From an uncultured beta proteobacterium (GTDB lineage: Bacteria > Pseudomonadota > Gammaproteobacteria > Burkholderiales > Burkholderiaceae_C): a stretch of 37,521 nt of DNA. Within the stretch, counting starts at the first letter, position 1. Each line of letters begins with the position of its first letter. Of this stretch, positions 1 to 8,501 are shown in pieces. The stretch is from the NCBI GenBank assembly GCA_903897925.1, contig CAIUDG010000029.1, positions 1 through 37,521 of the forward strand, in the 5' to 3' direction. The notes under the pieces are model-generated. The model saw nothing but the letters and a program-made list of their open reading frames with translations. It did not search any database and had not been told where the DNA came from. The translations under genes were made by a program, and so were the position numbers.

Positions 1-1
1 C

Positions 2-76
2 GACTTGCAATCCAAAGTGTTTGCAGCACTGAAGACTAAAAAGCCAACCCAAGACACCCAAATGAGCCTGCTGTAG
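2..76 (+). CDS. C-terminal end of an unidentified protein (partial)
   Basis: The window opens inside a reading frame of 24 codons that ends with TAG at 74-76. The visible tail is hydrophilic and rich in Lys, Thr and Gln (it reads DLQSKVFAALKTKK, then PTQDTQMSLL). The DNA here is clearly more AT-rich than the rest of the window. No motif is recognisable, so no function is assigned. It could also be a chance open frame; the length is too short to be decisive. The composition would fit the end of an accessory or mobile gene, but that is only inference. Confidence 0.3.
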   Translation, partial: DLQSKVFAALKTKKPTQDTQMSLL

Positions 77-372
77 TGGCAAATTTTTAACCAGCTCTAT
101 ATAAATCAACCACTTACGTCATTTGGTGTCGAACCCGGGGGCTCCCAGCGAGGGCGACGCATAACATGCTGCTCGCCACGGACACGCGGCATCAGAATGC
201 CGGTTATCGGCGCATACTGCGTGCGCGGAAAGCGCCAACGTTAAGGCTGCTTTAGAGCGGATGCAAAGCCAACTACCAGCCCAAAGCCGAGATTAAACCC
301 ACCCGATGTACCCCATCCACAGCAAGCAGCACCACACCCCGTCGGCAGAATATATCCAGGCCGTCACAGGTT
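77..372. other. Intergenic stretch without a recognisable gene
   Basis: These roughly 300 bases lie between the partial frame at the left edge and the 3' end of the YhgE/Pip gene. The first 50 bases are AT-rich (around 86-125), then composition returns to the high GC of the window. A small hairpin is visible at 187-202 (CGGCAT, loop CAGA, ATGCCG) with no T-tract. A GGTGTCGAACCCGGG string at 126-140 recalls a tRNA T-arm on the reverse strand, but the rest of a tRNA is absent. Nothing else could be supported. Confidence 0.5.
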
Positions 373-2304
373 TCAGAAATCGACCGCTGGCCGCACCTGT
401 GCCGGTTGCACAAAGCGCCAGTGACCTACCCAGCAGGCACAGCACAGTGACAGCAGGCCGGTCAGGGCGATCACCAGCATGGGTTGGAGCCAGGCTCCGG
501 CGTAGGCGTCAAACATAGTGGCCTTCATGGCGCGCACGACCCAGGTCAGCGGCAGCCAGGGGCTGATGTCGGAGAACAGGCCCCCGCTCAGTTCCACTGG
601 AATGATGGCGCCGGAACTGGACAGCTGGACCGCCAGCAAAATCATCGACAGTGCCTTGCCAGCGTCGCCAAAGGCCCGCGTCAGGGCGAACACAATGCCC
701 AGAAAGGCCAACGCGGTGAGGGCCAGTGCCAGCGCAAACAGGGCTGGGTGCACCACATGGATGTGTAGCACCACGGTGGCCGTCAGGTAGAGCAGGCCGG
801 CCTGGATCAGTACCAGCAGCATCGGAATCAGCACCTTGCCGGTGAATTGTGCCGGCCGGGAAAATTGCATGGCGTGCTTGGGCAGCACGCGCACGTGGAA
901 CAGGAAGGCGGCAATGCCGGCGCCCAGCCAGAGCGCTGCGGGAATCACGTTGGGCGCAAAGGCGCTACCGCTGTTGGGCACCGCCGCAACCACTTCCAGC
1001 ACGGGTTTGACCGACTGCGCCAGCCCCTGGGCACTGCCCTCGGGCTGGTCCACTGTGGCCGGCAGTGCCGCCGCCAGCAGGTGCAAGCCGGCTGCCAGCC
1101 GCTCGGCCCCGGCATGCGCCTTGTGGCTGCCCTGGTTCAGCGTGTTCAATCCGCTGGACAGGTTGCTGGCGCCGTTGTCGAGTTCGTCCAGCTGGCTGTC
1201 CTCCGGCATTTTGCTGAGCATGGTGTGCAGTCCGCTGTTTATGGCGCGCACACCGCTGGTCAGTGCGCCCACCCCGGCGTTGAGTTTGCTGGCGCCGTCG
1301 TCGAGCCGGAGCTGGGCTTCTCCGGCCGTCTGCAGACCCGTGTCGAGTTGCACCACACCATCGAACAAGGCGTCCATGCCGTCGCTGACGCGGCTCGGTA
1401 CCAGCATATTGCCGTGCGCTTCCTCGCGGAAGGCGGCAACGCCGGCACGCACGCGCTGACTGCCACTTTGCAGTTCTTTCATGCCACGCCCCATTTCGGC
1501 CTGGCCGGCAGCCAGCTGTTCGGCGCCGCTCTTTAGCCGGTCCAGTTCGGCCGGTCGCGGGTGCTTGGCTTCCATGGTGCGCAGGCCGGCGCCCAGTTGT
1601 TTGACGCCATCGGTGAGCTGATCGACGCCGCTGTACAGCCGTTGTGCGCCGGAGGCCGACTGCTGCGTGCCGTTGGCCAGCGCGTTCAGGCCCTGGCTCA
1701 GTTCATGTGCGCCGTTGTGCAGTTGGTCGACGCTCTGGCGCAGCGTGTCAACGCTGCGCTGCGACCCGGCCGCACCCAGCAGCACCAGCTGCCAGCGGCG
1801 CTCGTTGAGGTGTTCGTTTACGTCGTGGCCGAGTTCGCGGGCAAATTCCTTGGCCAGCATGGCGCTTTCAAAGTTATTGCCTTCGGACAGGTACACCACC
1901 AGTTTGCCGGCGCCTTCCTCATGGCCCGGAACGGCGTTGGAGCTGAAGTCTTTCGGAATCACCAGCGCAAAGGCCAGCTGGCCCTGCGCCACCAGATGCC
2001 GGGCCAGGGTTTCATCCTGGAAGTCGACAAAGCCAAAGGTCTGGCGCTGGCGCAGGTTGCTGACGACTTCATTGCCGGCGTTGAAAATTTTGCCGCGGTA
2101 GTTCACGCCCTGGTCCAGATTCACCAGCGCCACTTGCAGTGCGCTGGTTTTGGAGGCCGGGTCCCAGACGCTGGCCAGGTAAATCGCAGCATACAGCGCC
2201 GGAATACTGGCAACCACCAACGTTGCTGCCAGCAGGCGCGGAAAGCGGATGAAAAACAAAGCTTCGATGCGCAGAATGAACGTGACCTGGCGGAAAAATT
2301 TCAT
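373..2304 (-). CDS. YhgE/Pip domain membrane protein (ABC-2-type permease-like)
   Basis: A 643-residue protein of the YhgE/Pip family (related to phage-infection protein Pip and to ABC-2 transporter permeases). There is one N-terminal membrane segment around residues 22-45. A long extracytoplasmic region follows. Within it, about residues 190-410 carry many spaced L-x-x-G units at heptad-like intervals (for example LSQGLNALANG and LNAGVGALTSG), the family's coiled-coil repeat. About five to six membrane segments fill residues 455-628. The family is thought to act in export or envelope functions, but its substrate is unknown. The start is ambiguous: GTG at 2307 directly precedes ATG at 2304, and no strong ribosome-binding site decides between them. 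It is divergent from the DUF1345 gene across a 129-bp gap. Family assignment is firm, function is not. Confidence 0.85.
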   Translation of the reverse strand: MKFFRQVTFILRIEALFFIRFPRLLAATLVVASIPALYAAIYLASVWDPASKTSALQVALVNLDQGVNYRGKIFNAGNEVVSNLRQRQTFGFVDFQDETLARHLVAQGQLAFALVIPKDFSSNAVPGHEEGAGKLVVYLSEGNNFESAMLAKEFARELGHDVNEHLNERRWQLVLLGAAGSQRSVDTLRQSVDQLHNGAHELSQGLNALANGTQQSASGAQRLYSGVDQLTDGVKQLGAGLRTMEAKHPRPAELDRLKSGAEQLAAGQAEMGRGMKELQSGSQRVRAGVAAFREEAHGNMLVPSRVSDGMDALFDGVVQLDTGLQTAGEAQLRLDDGASKLNAGVGALTSGVRAINSGLHTMLSKMPEDSQLDELDNGASNLSSGLNTLNQGSHKAHAGAERLAAGLHLLAAALPATVDQPEGSAQGLAQSVKPVLEVVAAVPNSGSAFAPNVIPAALWLGAGIAAFLFHVRVLPKHAMQFSRPAQFTGKVLIPMLLVLIQAGLLYLTATVVLHIHVVHPALFALALALTALAFLGIVFALTRAFGDAGKALSMILLAVQLSSSGAIIPVELSGGLFSDISPWLPLTWVVRAMKATMFDAYAGAWLQPMLVIALTGLLSLCCACWVGHWRFVQPAQVRPAVDF

Positions 2305-2433
2305 CACCTACCCGTATGTGGGGTGTTCCTTGGTAGTAGGGCGTGGCGCCGCAGGGGCCGCGCCCGTGGCGGTAGTTAGCGTCTGCATTGTCGCTCAGGA
2401 TAGCCGCTGCAGGGTCGCAGGCACAATAGGCGC

Positions 2434-3129
2434 ATGAACCACACTTCGCCCCTCCATCCGTTCCAGGCGCAGCCCTATCTGTTGCGCCTGATGCTGTCGC
2501 GCCCGCGTTTATTGGCGAGCCTGTTGATCGGCTTTGCCGTGGCCTGGCTGCTGCCGCCAACCCTGGTGCAGCAGACCGTCACGCGGGCCATTGTGGGCTG
2601 GAACGTGGGTGCTTGTCTGTACCTGGCGCTGGCTGCCAAGATGATGTTCTGGTCCTCGCACGAGCGCATGCGTACCCGGGCGCTGATGCACGATGAAGGC
2701 CGCTTTCTGGTGCTGGTGTTGGTAGTGACGGCGGCGTTGATGTGCATTGGCGCCATCGTGGCAGAACTGGCGGTAGTGAAAGATTTGAAGGGGGAGCTGC
2801 GCTATGCCCATATTGCGCTGGCGACTTTGACCATCGCTTCGTCCTGGGCCTTTACCCAGCTGATGTTTGCCCTGCATTACGCCCATGACTATTACGTCAG
2901 CGAAATGCGTGGTGAGCACGGGGGACTGGATTTTCCTGGCGGGCATGCGCCGGATTACGGTGACTTTCTGTATTTCGCCTGCGTGATCGGCACCTCAGGG
3001 CAAACCGCCGACGTTAGCTTCAGCAGCCGCAAGATGCGCCGCACCGGAACCCTGCATTGCGTGCTGGCATTTTTCTTTAACACCACCCTGGTGGCGCTGA
3101 CCATCAATATTGCTTCGGGTCTGTTTTGA
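2434..3129 (+). CDS. DUF1345 domain membrane protein
   Basis: A 231-residue integral membrane protein matching the DUF1345 family. It has about five hydrophobic segments (around residues 27-45, 53-70, 88-112, 126-145 and 205-228). The family's conserved stretch is visible near residues 146-200: HYAHDYY, a Gly/Asp-rich loop, [18 protein letters not shown] and then RR. The function of the family is not known; it occurs singly in many proteobacteria. The last 26 bp overlap, tail to tail, the 3' end of the minus-strand FAD oxidoreductase gene, so there is no space for a separate terminator. The ATG start gives a normal family length. No clear Shine-Dalgarno is seen. Confidence 0.85.
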   Translation: MNHTSPLHPFQAQPYLLRLMLSRPRLLASLLIGFAVAWLLPPTLVQQTVTRAIVGWNVGACLYLALAAKMMFWSSHERMRTRALMHDEGRFLVLVLVVTAALMCIGAIVAELAVVKDLKGELRYAHIALATLTIASSWAFTQLMFALHYAHDYYVSEMRGEHGGLDFPGGHAPDYGDFLYFACVIGTSGQTADVSFSSRKMRRTGTLHCVLAFFFNTTLVALTINIASGLF

Positions 3130-4291
3130 AACGCGCCACAACGCGCCGGTCGAGCCAGTTTTTTAGCCACCAGACCCAGCGCCCCTGGGCACTCCACCGG
3201 CCCCAGCTGGCGATGGCGCGCTGATCGCCACAGGACAGCAGGCTGAGCGTGCGCTGTGGCGGTTGGTGTGGCTTGAGCGCTGTGCCGTGGACGCAGGCGC
3301 GCAAATTGAAGTCCAGGGCGGGGCCGGCACGCTGCGCGGCGTGGCCGTTGCGGGCCAGTGCGCGGTCAGACCGGCTGCTGACATCGCCGGTGGCAAAGAC
3401 CTGCGGGTGGCTGCGTGAGCGCTGGCAGCTGTCGACTGCGACAAAACCGGCCTCGTCCAGTGCCAGTCCACTGTCCTGCAGCCAGGCTGCGGCTTGCGGA
3501 CCGGTACTGAGCAGGGGCACATCGCAGGCCAGGCTGGCACCCGAAGCGAGCACCACCTCACCCGCGCGGATGGCCACCGCCGCTTCGCGAATCAGTGTGA
3601 TGCGGCGCGCATTTAGCGCGGCCAGCACTTTGAGTTGGAACGCTGCGGGGAAGTCGCTGGCCGGCAACTGCTGGCCGCTGAGCAAAGTCACGCTGCTGCT
3701 GGCGAAGCGTTGGCGCAGTGCCATGGCAATTTCCACGCCCCCAGCGCCGGCACCGATGACGGTAAAGCGCAGTGCCCGCGCGTCGGCCATTTCGGCAACT
3801 TTGGGCCACAGCGCGGCGAAGGACTCCATCGGGCGCAGAAACAGGCCGTGCTCGCGCGCACCGGGAATGCTTTGTTCCAGCAGGGCACGGTTTTGTACCG
3901 GCCCGGTGTTGATGCTGAGCCAGTCGTAAGGCAGGGTGCTGCCGTCGTCAAGCTGGAGCGTGCGCGCCTGTGCGTCAAGTCGGCGCACGCTGCGGCTGAG
4001 CCATTGCACGCCGCTGCGGCGCACCAGGGGCTCCAGCGGAATGACGCAGTCTTCGTGTTGGTAGTGGCCGGCCAGCAGGCCGGGCAGCATACGCGCATAG
4101 ATCTGGCCGGCGTAGGGCGCCACCAGGACCACGCGGGCGCCGACCAAAGGGTGCTTGGCGAGTTGCGCCAGGGTGTGCATGTGCGCCTGGCCGGCTCCCA
4201 GCAAGACCAGCTGGCGCGGCAGATAACCCGGACCGTCGCCAACGGGCTGCGGATCCGATTCGGCGGGGTCGTGGAGCGGGGCGGCGGACAT
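3104..4291 (-). CDS. FAD-dependent pyridine nucleotide-disulfide oxidoreductase (SelD N-terminal-like family)
   Basis: A 395-residue flavoprotein of the NDH-2-like pyridine nucleotide-disulfide oxidoreductase group. It most resembles the subfamily sometimes found fused N-terminally to selenophosphate synthase SelD (TIGR03169 type). The evidence is an FAD-binding GAGQAH at residues 32-37, then [13 protein letters not shown] near 65-77 and [10 protein letters not shown] near 122-131. A second nucleotide-binding GAGAGG lies at 180-185, and ATGD at 300-303 is the second FAD motif. No SelD domain or selD gene is nearby. It is the last gene of the ftsY run, starting 5 bp after the stop of the VTT protein. 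That position behind a Rieske protein and a membrane protein hints at an electron-transfer role at the membrane. Substrate is unknown. Confidence 0.8.
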   Translation of the reverse strand: MSAAPLHDPAESDPQPVGDGPGYLPRQLVLLGAGQAHMHTLAQLAKHPLVGARVVLVAPYAGQIYARMLPGLLAGHYQHEDCVIPLEPLVRRSGVQWLSRSVRRLDAQARTLQLDDGSTLPYDWLSINTGPVQNRALLEQSIPGAREHGLFLRPMESFAALWPKVAEMADARALRFTVIGAGAGGVEIAMALRQRFASSSVTLLSGQQLPASDFPAAFQLKVLAALNARRITLIREAAVAIRAGEVVLASGASLACDVPLLSTGPQAAAWLQDSGLALDEAGFVAVDSCQRSRSHPQVFATGDVSSRSDRALARNGHAAQRAGPALDFNLRACVHGTALKPHQPPQRTLSLLSCGDQRAIASWGRWSAQGRWVWWLKNWLDRRVVARFKTDPKQY

Positions 4292-4296
4292 CGGCG

Positions 4297-5016
4297 CTAT
4301 TGTTCCATGTTCTGCTGCGCTGACGCTGACGCTGACGCTGACCTGCGCCGCGGTGTCAGGGTGCGCTGCAGCGCCAGTGCTGCCAGTGGCAGCGCCGCCA
4401 GCAGCGCCAGCGACGTGAGCAGTGCCGGGCTGTACAGGTCAGCCAGGCTGTGCAGCTGTGCCAGTTGGCGCCCGGCATTCACATACAGGCTGGTCGAGGT
4501 CAGCATGCCGAGCTGGCTGGCCCAGTAAAAAGTCAGCGGGCGCAGGGTGCTCAGCCCCATCGCCAGGTTGATGGCGAAGTACGGTACCACCGGCAGCAGA
4601 CGCAAGCTCAGCAGGTACCAGACGCCATGGCGCTGCAGGCCCCGATTGAAAAGGTCCAGCTGGCAGCCAAAGCGCCGTTGTACGGCCTTGCGCAACACAT
4701 GGCGCGACAGTCCGAAGGCCAGTAAGGCGCCAATGCTGGAAGCAAAGGAGCTCAGCAGCAAGCCCCAGCCAAAGCCGAACATGGCGCCGCTGGCCAACGT
4801 TAGCAGCATGGTGCCCGGCACGGACAGTGTGGAGGCCGCCACATAAAGCAGAAAAAACAGCAGCCGACTTTGCAGCGGCGATGTGTGCGCGGCTTCGCTC
4901 AGCCATTGCTGGTGCTGTTGCAGATAGTCCAGCGACAGGTACTGGTACAAATGCAGCGGCAGCAGGGCCAGCAGCACCAGCCCGGCCAGCATCTGCAAGC
5001 CGCGGACGCGGTTCAT
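4297..5016 (-). CDS. TVP38/TMEM64 (VTT domain) family membrane protein
   Basis: A 239-residue membrane protein with the VTT/SNARE-associated domain shared by DedA, TVP38 and mercury-operon-associated proteins. An N-terminal segment spans about residues 8-25. The core has the typical glycine-rich stretch (TLASGAMFGFGWG) and the re-entrant RLLPVVPYFAINLAMG motif, followed by a Y-x-x-A-G motif near the C-terminal side. DedA/VTT proteins are linked to lipid scrambling or transport and to membrane-potential maintenance; the substrate here is unknown. The frame stays open upstream to 5319, but ATG at 5014-5016 is chosen because it overlaps the Rieske stop as ATGA and begins just before the first membrane segment. 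The C-terminus ends in a Ser-Ala repeat encoded by four GCTGAC units (plus-strand reading). Confidence 0.85.
   Translation of the reverse strand: MNRVRGLQMLAGLVLLALLPLHLYQYLSLDYLQQHQQWLSEAAHTSPLQSRLLFFLLYVAASTLSVPGTMLLTLASGAMFGFGWGLLLSSFASSIGALLAFGLSRHVLRKAVQRRFGCQLDLFNRGLQRHGVWYLLSLRLLPVVPYFAINLAMGLSTLRPLTFYWASQLGMLTSTSLYVNAGRQLAQLHSLADLYSPALLTSLALLAALPLAALALQRTLTPRRRSASASASAQQNMEQ
4319..4342. repeat. (GCTGAC)4 hexanucleotide repeat in the VTT gene
   Basis: Four perfect GCTGAC units encode the alternating Ser-Ala tail near the C-terminus of the VTT-family protein (minus strand). Unit gain or loss would keep the frame and only lengthen or shorten the tail. Confidence 0.8.
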
Positions 5017-5426
5017 GGCGCCGACGCCGCAATGCGGATGCAGCCGCTGGCATCGATCTCCAGCGGCACTGGAATCAGGGCTTCGCCGACGCAGTCGCCA
5101 CGGTCGCAGACGCCGTCCTGCCAGCGGTAGCGGGCGTAGTGCACATTGCACTGCAGATGCTGGTGTGGCTGGTACAGCAGTTGCTCCTGGCGTGCGGCCA
5201 AGGGCACGCCGAAGTGGGCGCAGCGGTTGGCAAAGGCGGTAATGGTGGGGCCGCTGCGCAGCAGCAGCAGGGAAAACGGTGTGCTGCCGTGCAGGGCGCC
5301 GGCGCCGGGCAGCTGGCACAGCAGGATCTGGCCGTCGCCCAGCGCCGCGCGGTCACCGACCACGGTGCCGATGGCCGGCGCGTTGGGCAGGGCTTGCCAG
5401 GCTGCGGGGGAGGGGTCTGCGCGCAT
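5013..5426 (-). CDS. Small Rieske [2Fe-2S] ferredoxin-like protein
   Basis: A 137-residue soluble protein with a single Rieske domain. Cluster ligands are visible as C69-A-H71 and C93-N-V-H96, separated by 21 residues; this is the C-x-H...C-x-x-H pattern of Rieske proteins. There is no signal peptide, no Tat twin-arginine and no membrane segment, so it is probably cytoplasmic, like NirD or dioxygenase-type ferredoxins. A conserved disulfide pair in the loops is not obvious. ATG at 5426 is used, although the frame is open to 5693, because the domain fits 137 residues and upstream sequence is inside the Hsp70 gene. Its stop overlaps the VTT gene start by 4 bp. Its electron partner is unknown; the flavoprotein two genes downstream is a candidate. 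Confidence 0.82.
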   Translation of the reverse strand: MRADPSPAAWQALPNAPAIGTVVGDRAALGDGQILLCQLPGAGALHGSTPFSLLLLRSGPTITAFANRCAHFGVPLAARQEQLLYQPHQHLQCNVHYARYRWQDGVCDRGDCVGEALIPVPLEIDASGCIRIAASAP

Positions 5427-5503
5427 GGGCCGGATTGTGCCTGTGCCGGGGATTTGGCGTGGCGCGCTCGGGAATTGTGCCGGCAGTGCCGCCTGGCCCG
5501 GCC

Positions 5504-6793
5504 TCAGGCCGAGGCCACCCCGTGGGCGCCTGCAAAGGCCAGGCCGGCAGCCACGCCACCAAAGCGGTTGCCTTCCACCAGCGTGGCTTCGGGCATGGCC
5601 TGGCGCAGCGCGGCCACCAGGGGCCGCAGCGCCGACGAGCCGCCGGTGAGGTAGACCGCATCGACTTGCTGCAGGCCGGCCTTGGCAACACACTCGCGGG
5701 CGCAGGCGACCACTTGCTCAATCGCGCCGCGCATGGCCTCGGCCATGGCGTCGGCGCTGACTTGCGGGTGGAGCTCGGGATCGAGAAAGTCGAACTCCAC
5801 CGACGCATCGCTGCCGCTGATGGAGCAGGCAATCTTGGCTTTTTCGACCTCGGCCAGCAGGCGGTGGCCGTACTGGCCCTCAAGTGCCGCCATCAGGCGC
5901 CGGTGCAGGCGTTGGTCGGCAAAGTCGGTCCACAGTTCGCGCGCGAAGTGCATTGCCTTGCGGGTGTAAGCCTGGTGGATCAGGTGCCAGGTGCAGAGGT
6001 CGAAGAAGACGCTGTTGGGGACCGGGCGGCCGCCGGTGCCCAGGTGCTTGTAGCCCAGCAGTGGCATGACCGTGCTGAGGTCGAGCAGGCGGTCGAAGTC
6101 GGTACCGCCGATGTGCACGCCGGTGGTTGCCAGCACGTCCTGGCTGCGGTCGGCGCGGCGGCTGTGCGCCGGGTCGAGTTCGATCAGGCTGAAGTCGGAG
6201 GTGCCGCCGCCAATGTCGACCACCAGCACCCGGCTGGCCTGGGTGATGCGTTGTTCGTAGTCGAGCGCCGCGGCGATGGGTTCAAACTGGTAGGCGATGT
6301 GCGTGAAGCCGGCTTCACGCGCGGCCCGGCCCAGGGTTTGCTGGGCCAGCGCATCGCGCTCCGGGTTGTCATCGACAAAATGCACCGGACGCCCGAGCAC
6401 GGCGTGTTCCAGGGGCGCGCCGACATGGGCTTCGCAGCGGCGCTTGAGTTCCTTGAAGAACAGCACCACGATGTCGAAGTAGCGCATGCTGCGGTCCCCG
6501 ACGGCGGTGTATTCGTCCATCAGGGCGCTGCCAAGCAGGCTTTTGAGGGCGCGCAGCAAGCGGCCTTCGGTGCCGGACAGATAAGCCTGCATGGCTTCGG
6601 CACCGTACAGCACGCTGTGCGTTTCGGTGGCAAAAAAGACGGCAGTGGGCATTTCGGCGCGTGTGCCGTCCAGCGGCACCACGCTGAGCTGGCCCTGGGC
6701 GTCGATCAGCGCGGCGGCTGAGTTGGAGGTGCCAAAGTCAATGCCCAGCACCAGGGGCGCGGCCGCTGTGGCCGGGGTCTGCGCCGCCGTCAC
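5504..6793 (-). CDS. YegD-like Hsp70 family chaperone/ATPase
   Basis: A 429-residue protein of the Hsp70 ATPase family that is short like E. coli YegD. It carries phosphate-1 GIDFGTSNSA (about residues 17-26), phosphate-2 VVDIGGGTSDF (191-201) and an adenosine-type YLTGGSSALRPL segment close to the C-terminus. It lacks the full substrate-binding and lid domains of DnaK, so it is not a canonical DnaK. Clients are unknown. The start is a GTG at 6791-6793 that overlaps the stop of the upstream carboxylesterase as GTGA, which argues for translational coupling; the longer open frame to 7108 is a shadow within the esterase gene. It is the third gene of the ftsY run. Confidence 0.85.
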   Translation of the reverse strand: MTAAQTPATAAAPLVLGIDFGTSNSAAALIDAQGQLSVVPLDGTRAEMPTAVFFATETHSVLYGAEAMQAYLSGTEGRLLRALKSLLGSALMDEYTAVGDRSMRYFDIVVLFFKELKRRCEAHVGAPLEHAVLGRPVHFVDDNPERDALAQQTLGRAAREAGFTHIAYQFEPIAAALDYEQRITQASRVLVVDIGGGTSDFSLIELDPAHSRRADRSQDVLATTGVHIGGTDFDRLLDLSTVMPLLGYKHLGTGGRPVPNSVFFDLCTWHLIHQAYTRKAMHFARELWTDFADQRLHRRLMAALEGQYGHRLLAEVEKAKIACSISGSDASVEFDFLDPELHPQVSADAMAEAMRGAIEQVVACARECVAKAGLQQVDAVYLTGGSSALRPLVAALRQAMPEATLVEGNRFGGVAAGLAFAGAHGVASA

Positions 6794-7464
6794 TGGGCCG
6801 CGGGCAGCACCTGCTGCAGGAAGCGGGACAGATCGGCAATTTCCTGCGGGTGCAGGCTGTGCTCCATAGGGTAGCTGTGCCATTGCACCGGGTAGCCCAG
6901 CGCCTGCAGGGCATCGCGGGTGCCACTGCCCCAGGCTGGCAGGACCACTGGGTCGTGTGTGCCGTGGCCGAGAAAAATAGGCGTATTTGCATTGGCGCTG
7001 TGGCGTTCCTGCAGCAGGCTTTCGGCCAGCGGCAGGTAGCCGGACAGTCCGATCACGCCGGCCAGCCGGTAGGGCAGGCGCAGGGCGGTGTGCAGCGCCA
7101 TGGCGCAACCCTGGCTGAAACCGGCCAGCACAATGTGTTCGGCGGCGATGCCGCGGGCGATTTCGTGCTCAATCAGGGCCTGGATGGCGCGCTGCGAATG
7201 TTCGATGCCGGCACGGTCCTGGCGTTGTTCCAGGTTGGCGCCGAGGATGTCGTACCAGGCGGGCATGCGGTAACCGCCGTTGATGGTGACCGGCATTTCC
7301 GGTGCGTGTGGGAACACGAAATGGATGGCGGCGCAGCCGCGCAGATCGAGCTCGGGCAGCAGGTTGGCAAAGTCATGGCCATCGGCGCCGAGGCCGTGCA
7401 GCCAGATGACGGCGGCGCTGGGGTGGGGCGCGGAGTCGCGCTCGATACGGGGAAGCAGGGGCAT
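6790..7464 (-). CDS. Carboxylesterase/phospholipase family alpha/beta hydrolase
   Basis: A 224-residue alpha/beta hydrolase of the carboxylesterase-2/phospholipase family (EstB-like). It shows the oxyanion-region LHGLGADG at residues 22-29, the nucleophile elbow GFSQG with Ser117, an acid Asp171 (GTHDPVV) and His202 (MEHSLH). Family members cleave short acyl esters and some act on lysophospholipids or protein thioesters; the physiological substrate here is unknown. The protein has no signal peptide and should be cytoplasmic. It lies 5 bp after the stop of ftsY and overlaps the Hsp70 start by 4 bp, so it is very likely co-transcribed with both. Confidence 0.88.
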   Translation of the reverse strand: MPLLPRIERDSAPHPSAAVIWLHGLGADGHDFANLLPELDLRGCAAIHFVFPHAPEMPVTINGGYRMPAWYDILGANLEQRQDRAGIEHSQRAIQALIEHEIARGIAAEHIVLAGFSQGCAMALHTALRLPYRLAGVIGLSGYLPLAESLLQERHSANANTPIFLGHGTHDPVVLPAWGSGTRDALQALGYPVQWHSYPMEHSLHPQEIADLSRFLQQVLPAAQ

Positions 7465-7469
7465 GGGGT

Positions 7470-8489
7470 TCAGGAGAGCAGGGCCTGGGCGAATTCGCGG
7501 GCGTTAAAAGTTTCCAATTCGTCGAGTTTTTCACCGACGCCGATAAAGTACACCGGAATCGGCCGTTCGCGTGCAATTGCCGCCAAAACGCCGCCTTTGG
7601 CGGTGCCGTCGAGCTTGGTCACAATCAGGCCGGTCAGGCCGAGTGCATCGTCAAAAGCGCGCACCTGGGCCAGGGCGTTCTGTCCGGTGTTGCCGTCGAT
7701 CACCAGCAGCACTTCGTGTGGGGCGGTTGGGTCGGCCTTCTGGATCACTCGCTTGATTTTTTTCAGCTCTTCCATCAGGTGCAGCTGGGTTGGCAGGCGT
7801 CCGGCTGTGTCGATCAGCACCACATCTTTGCCGCGCGCCTTGCCGGCGCTGACGGCATCAAAGCTGACTGCCGCCGGGTCGGCGCCGTCCTGGCTGATGA
7901 TTTCGACGGTGTTGCGATCGGCCCAGATGCTGAGCTGTTCCCGTGCGGCGGCGCGGAAGGTGTCGGCCGCTGCCAGCAACACACTGGCGCCGCCGTCGGC
8001 CAAATGCCGGGTCAGCTTGCCGATGGAGGTGGTCTTGCCGGCACCATTGACGCCAGCCACCATCACCACGGTGGGCAGCTGCTGGCCAATGACCAGCGGT
8101 TTTTGCAGCGGTTGCAGCAGTGTTGCCAGTGCCTCCACCAGCGCCGCTTTCAGGGCTGCGGGGTCGCTGATGCCCTGGCTTTTGGCCTGCTTGCGCAGGG
8201 CTTCGGTCAGGTAGTCGGTGGCGGCGACGCCGGCATCGGCCATGAGCAGGGCCGCTTCGAGTTCCTCGAACAGGGCCTGGTCAATCTTGGTGCCGCCGAA
8301 AACGCCGGAAATACTGGAGGCGGTTTTGCCCAGTCCGGCCTTCAGTTTGGCCAGCCAGCCGCGGCGTTCAGGGGGCGCCACAGGCGTGGCCGGGGCCACC
8401 GGCACGGCGGCGGCGGGGGCCGGGCCAGGCGCGGTATCCGGGCTGGGGCCCGGGCTGGGAGGGGATTTTTTTTTGAAAAAGCTGAACAT
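7470..8489 (-). CDS. ftsY: Signal recognition particle receptor FtsY
   Basis: SRP receptor GTPase that docks ribosome-SRP complexes at the inner membrane. The 339-residue protein has the NG domain with P-loop GVNGAGKT at residues 146-153, DTFRAAA near 176-182, DTAGR at 227-231 and TKLDG at 291-295, and the C-terminal region typical of FtsY. The N-terminal A domain is short: a basic amphipathic FSFFKKK start and then a Pro/Ala-rich linker (residues 10-41) instead of the long acidic domain of E. coli. ATG at 8489 is chosen because it yields this membrane-targeting start; the frame is open to 8546 but that would add an unrelated extension. Codons 6-8 contain nine A in a row. It leads a six-gene minus-strand run. 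Confidence 0.95.
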   Translation of the reverse strand: MFSFFKKKSPPSPGPSPDTAPGPAPAAAVPVAPATPVAPPERRGWLAKLKAGLGKTASSISGVFGGTKIDQALFEELEAALLMADAGVAATDYLTEALRKQAKSQGISDPAALKAALVEALATLLQPLQKPLVIGQQLPTVVMVAGVNGAGKTTSIGKLTRHLADGGASVLLAAADTFRAAAREQLSIWADRNTVEIISQDGADPAAVSFDAVSAGKARGKDVVLIDTAGRLPTQLHLMEELKKIKRVIQKADPTAPHEVLLVIDGNTGQNALAQVRAFDDALGLTGLIVTKLDGTAKGGVLAAIARERPIPVYFIGVGEKLDELETFNAREFAQALLS

Positions 8490-8501
8490 GTGTGGCGTTC
8501 T

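Noticed and set aside
126..145. tRNA-like T-arm string (GGTGTCGAACCCGGG) on the reverse strand
   Set aside because: No acceptor, D-arm or anticodon arm can be built around it, so it is not called as a tRNA or attachment site.
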